Source: Clostridiales bacterium (lineage in GTDB: Bacteria; Bacillota; Clostridia; Oscillospirales; Oscillospiraceae). Taken from it: a stretch of 64,000 nt of DNA. Numbering within the stretch: the stretch's first letter is position 1; each line of letters starts with the position of its first letter. The translations under genes and the position numbers were made by a program. Shown here piece by piece: positions 62,572 to 64,000 of this stretch. The notes under the pieces were generated by a model. The model ran no database searches, was not told the DNA's origin, and was given only the letters and a program-made list of their open reading frames with translations. Where the stretch lies: the NCBI GenBank assembly GCA_019418625.1, contig DYBL01000043.1, positions 1 through 64,000 of the forward strand, read 5' to 3'.

Positions 62572-63558
62572 TTAAGTCGTTCCCCGCACCTTCAGCTCTT
62601 CGGGGACCGTGGTCAGCGCCGGACACTCCTCTCCGCTCAGCAGGCTCCGCAGCCGTTCCACGCACAGCTCGCCCATGCGGCGGCAGTTGATGTGCACGGA
62701 CGTCAGCTCCGGCTCCAGCATGGTGCAGATGGTGGAATCGTCAAACCCGACCACCGCCACGTCCTCCGGCACCCGCAGGCCCAGCCGGCGGGCCGCCTTC
62801 ATCACACCGGCGGCAATGACGTCGTTGGCCCCCAGCACCGCCGTGGGCCGGTCCTTCTGCGTCAAAAGCTCCATGGAAGCCTGGGCCGCGCTCTCCACGT
62901 TGGCCTCGCACATTTTCACATGGTGGGCCTCCACCTGGATCCCATGCATCCGCGTGACCTGCAAAAAAGCACTGTACCGCTCTGCCACGATGTAAGGCGA
63001 AAACCGGCCGGCCACCATGGCGATCCGCCGGTGTCCCCGGCTCATCAGGTGTTCCAGTGCCAGCTGCACCCCGCCGTATTCATCGGATATCACGCAGGGA
63101 AGGTCCAGACCAGGAATACGGTTGTTCACCAGGACCACGGCGATATTCTGGCTCTGGAACTCCGTGACCATGTCGGCCTTGGCGTCGCCCGCCAATATCA
63201 CGCCCTCGATCTGCTTGCTCTGGGCCGTGCTGGGCGCCATGGCCCAGTCAGCCGCCGTGGAAATGACCAGCTGATAGTCGGACTTGTTGGTCTCCCGCAT
63301 GCTGCCCTCGCAGATCCCGGCGTAAAACTCATCCAAAATAGTGGCGCGCTTCTTGCAGATGAGAAATGCGATCTTGTCCGTGCGCTGACGGGCCATGGCC
63401 CGGGCAATGGCATTGGGGTAATAGTGCAGGACCTCCGCCGCCTCAAACACCTTCCGGCGTGTGGACTCCCGCACCAGCTCAGGGTTGGAAAAGGCCCTGG
63501 AAATCGTGGCGGTGGACACGCCCGAAAGGCGGGAAACATCATAAATCGTCGGGTTCAA
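62572..63558 (-). CDS. LacI-family transcriptional regulator
   Basis: A 328-aa LacI/GalR repressor: HTH plus hinge in residues 1-60 (TIYDVSRLSGVSTATISRAF, hinge YYPNAIARAMARQR) and a two-lobe sugar-binding domain (about 62-328, with VILAGDAKADMV and VLGANDVIAAGVMKAARRLG). Two copies of a LacI-type operator (TGTAAGCG-TTTCA type) lie upstream, so it probably represses itself and the divergent YesL-like gene, and the importer behind it. The inducer is presumably the imported sugar. Confidence 0.93.
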   Translation of the reverse strand: MNPTIYDVSRLSGVSTATISRAFSNPELVRESTRRKVFEAAEVLHYYPNAIARAMARQRTDKIAFLICKKRATILDEFYAGICEGSMRETNKSDYQLVISTAADWAMAPSTAQSKQIEGVILAGDAKADMVTEFQSQNIAVVLVNNRIPGLDLPCVISDEYGGVQLALEHLMSRGHRRIAMVAGRFSPYIVAERYSAFLQVTRMHGIQVEAHHVKMCEANVESAAQASMELLTQKDRPTAVLGANDVIAAGVMKAARRLGLRVPEDVAVVGFDDSTICTMLEPELTSVHINCRRMGELCVERLRSLLSGEECPALTTVPEELKVRGTT

Positions 63559-63577
63559 CAGATGCCCTCCCTCTGTA

Positions 63578-63591
63578 TGTAAGCGGTTTCA
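63578..63591. promoter_or_regulatory. LacI-type operator 1
   Basis: TGTAAGCGGTTTCA, 20 bp upstream of the lacI start; it fits the LacI/cre-like consensus TGNAANCGNWNNCA. Confidence 0.65.
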
Positions 63592-63741
63592 TTATCCAGA
63601 AACGATTCAAGCGCCGCGGTCACCCGCAACGCTTTGACACCTTAAATCTACCATTGTTTGGGAGAGAAATCAAGGCGTATTCGTAAGATTGTACAACGCA
63701 GATAAAATATCAAATCTCTTTTTATGCAAATCAACTGTAAA

Positions 63742-63755
63742 TGTAAGCGTTTTCA
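63742..63755. promoter_or_regulatory. LacI-type operator 2
   Basis: TGTAAGCGTTTTCA, same orientation and one base different from operator 1, 164 bp away, between lacI and the divergent YesL-like gene. The pair suits looping repression or CcpA control. Confidence 0.65.
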
Positions 63756-63788
63756 GTCAGGAGGCCTTTTCTGTCCCATGTCCCCGCG

Positions 63789-63817
63789 TTGACAAACCGC
63801 GCTTTCTCCCCTATACT
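63789..63817 (+). promoter_or_regulatory. promoter of the YesL-like gene
   Basis: Consensus TTGACA (63789-63794), a 17-bp spacer, TATACT (63812-63817), 31 bp before the start codon. Confidence 0.75.
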
Positions 63818-63848
63818 GGTGCATAAATCGCACGGGGAGGGAGTCGTT

Positions 63849-64000
63849 TTGAAGCAAAAAAAGCGCTTTTGGCAAAGCGTCATTGATTTTTTTGGTGATT
63901 CATCCCCATTTATGACGCTGGTGGGCAAGGTCGCCCTGGTGATCGCGGCAAATGTCTGCTGGTTTTTATGCGCCTTGCCGGTGGTCACCGCCGGCGCCTC
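63849..64000 (+). CDS. YesL-like (DUF624) membrane protein, 3' end outside window
   Basis: The first 50 residues of a DUF624/YesL-type membrane protein, commonly found in carbohydrate-ABC operons of Firmicutes. The start is a TTG at 63849 after GGGGAGG with an 8-nt spacer, giving (M)KQKKRFWQSVIDFFGDS. The first TM helix and the family's CALPVVTAGAS-like segment (compare LCCLPVVTIG) are visible. Divergent from the LacI-controlled importer and downstream of the operator pair, so probably part of the same regulon. Confidence 0.8.
   Translation, partial: MKQKKRFWQSVIDFFGDSSPFMTLVGKVALVIAANVCWFLCALPVVTAGA

Overview
The window is a high-GC (roughly 60-65%) stretch of a Gram-positive anaerobe. Strong AAGGAGG-type ribosome sites, SLH-anchored surface protein, electron-bifurcating [FeFe]-hydrogenase, tandem glycine riboswitch, YerC, HslO, MtaB and B. 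subtilis-type ThyA together point to a gut-type Clostridia, most likely Oscillospiraceae (Oscillibacter/Flavonifractor-like); the family assignment is inference. The first 23 bases are an untrimmed Illumina Nextera adapter, so this is a contig start and the first gene is cut by the contig end. The last gene is cut by the window end.

Layout. 24-2362 (minus): operon of HAD phosphatase, YmdB phosphoesterase, YbaK-type deacylase and an SbcD-like nuclease. 2521-9768: LysR regulator and TRIC-type channel; a second LysR divergent from an uncharacterised carrier plus gamma-glutamyltransferase; an autoregulated DUF2089/membrane-protein pair; a nitrilase. 9833-14589: YchF GTPase, a small membrane protein/XRE regulator pair, an SLH polysaccharide deacetylase and an HtrA protease. 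14866-18733: three-gene redox cluster (FAD protein, D-2-hydroxyacid dehydrogenase, iron alcohol dehydrogenase), followed on the minus strand by a 19-codon membrane micro-ORF with its own signals. 19128-23848: two AraC regulators, MATE pump, thyA-folA. 23903-24899: a sigma/anti-sigma pair apparently fused by an internal deletion. 25053-28478: recG and brnQ. 28528-30842 (minus): mtaB, YfbR-like nucleotidase and a stand-alone FCD protein. 30954-36950: cysteine desulfurase, MATE pump, RlmA-like methyltransferase, acyltransferase, dicarboxylate symporter.

37057-44795: FMN-dependent hydroxyacid oxidase; an AT-rich island with a small lipoprotein; a DUF4349 lipoprotein; then a two-gene minus-strand unit encoding a 527-aa multi-spanning membrane protein and a 1029-aa zinc-finger/single-TM protein with a threefold repeated outer domain that I cannot assign to a known family. 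44796-46432: a decayed IS3 transposase between duplicated hairpin repeats, a hairpin-rich element, and a five-tRNA operon (Val-Asp-Phe-Gly-Cys). 46509-49340: yerC-methyltransferase-hslO and a DUF3298-like gene. 49376-53457: hydC-hydB-hydA bifurcating hydrogenase operon. 53659-55320: sodium:amino acid symporter under a tandem glycine riboswitch with a terminator platform. 55489-57891: PfkB kinase and two tandem MgtC paralogues. 58215-63558: a LacI-controlled carbohydrate ABC importer (permease, binding protein, permease, MBL hydrolase, no ATPase), divergent from a YesL-like gene, with two matching LacI-type operators between them.

Most of the window is ordinary chromosomal core and transport metabolism. 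The points most worth a second look are the 1029/527-aa membrane pair, the 19-aa micro-ORF, the sigma/anti-sigma deletion, the FCD-only protein, and the repeat/IS remnant next to the tRNA operon.
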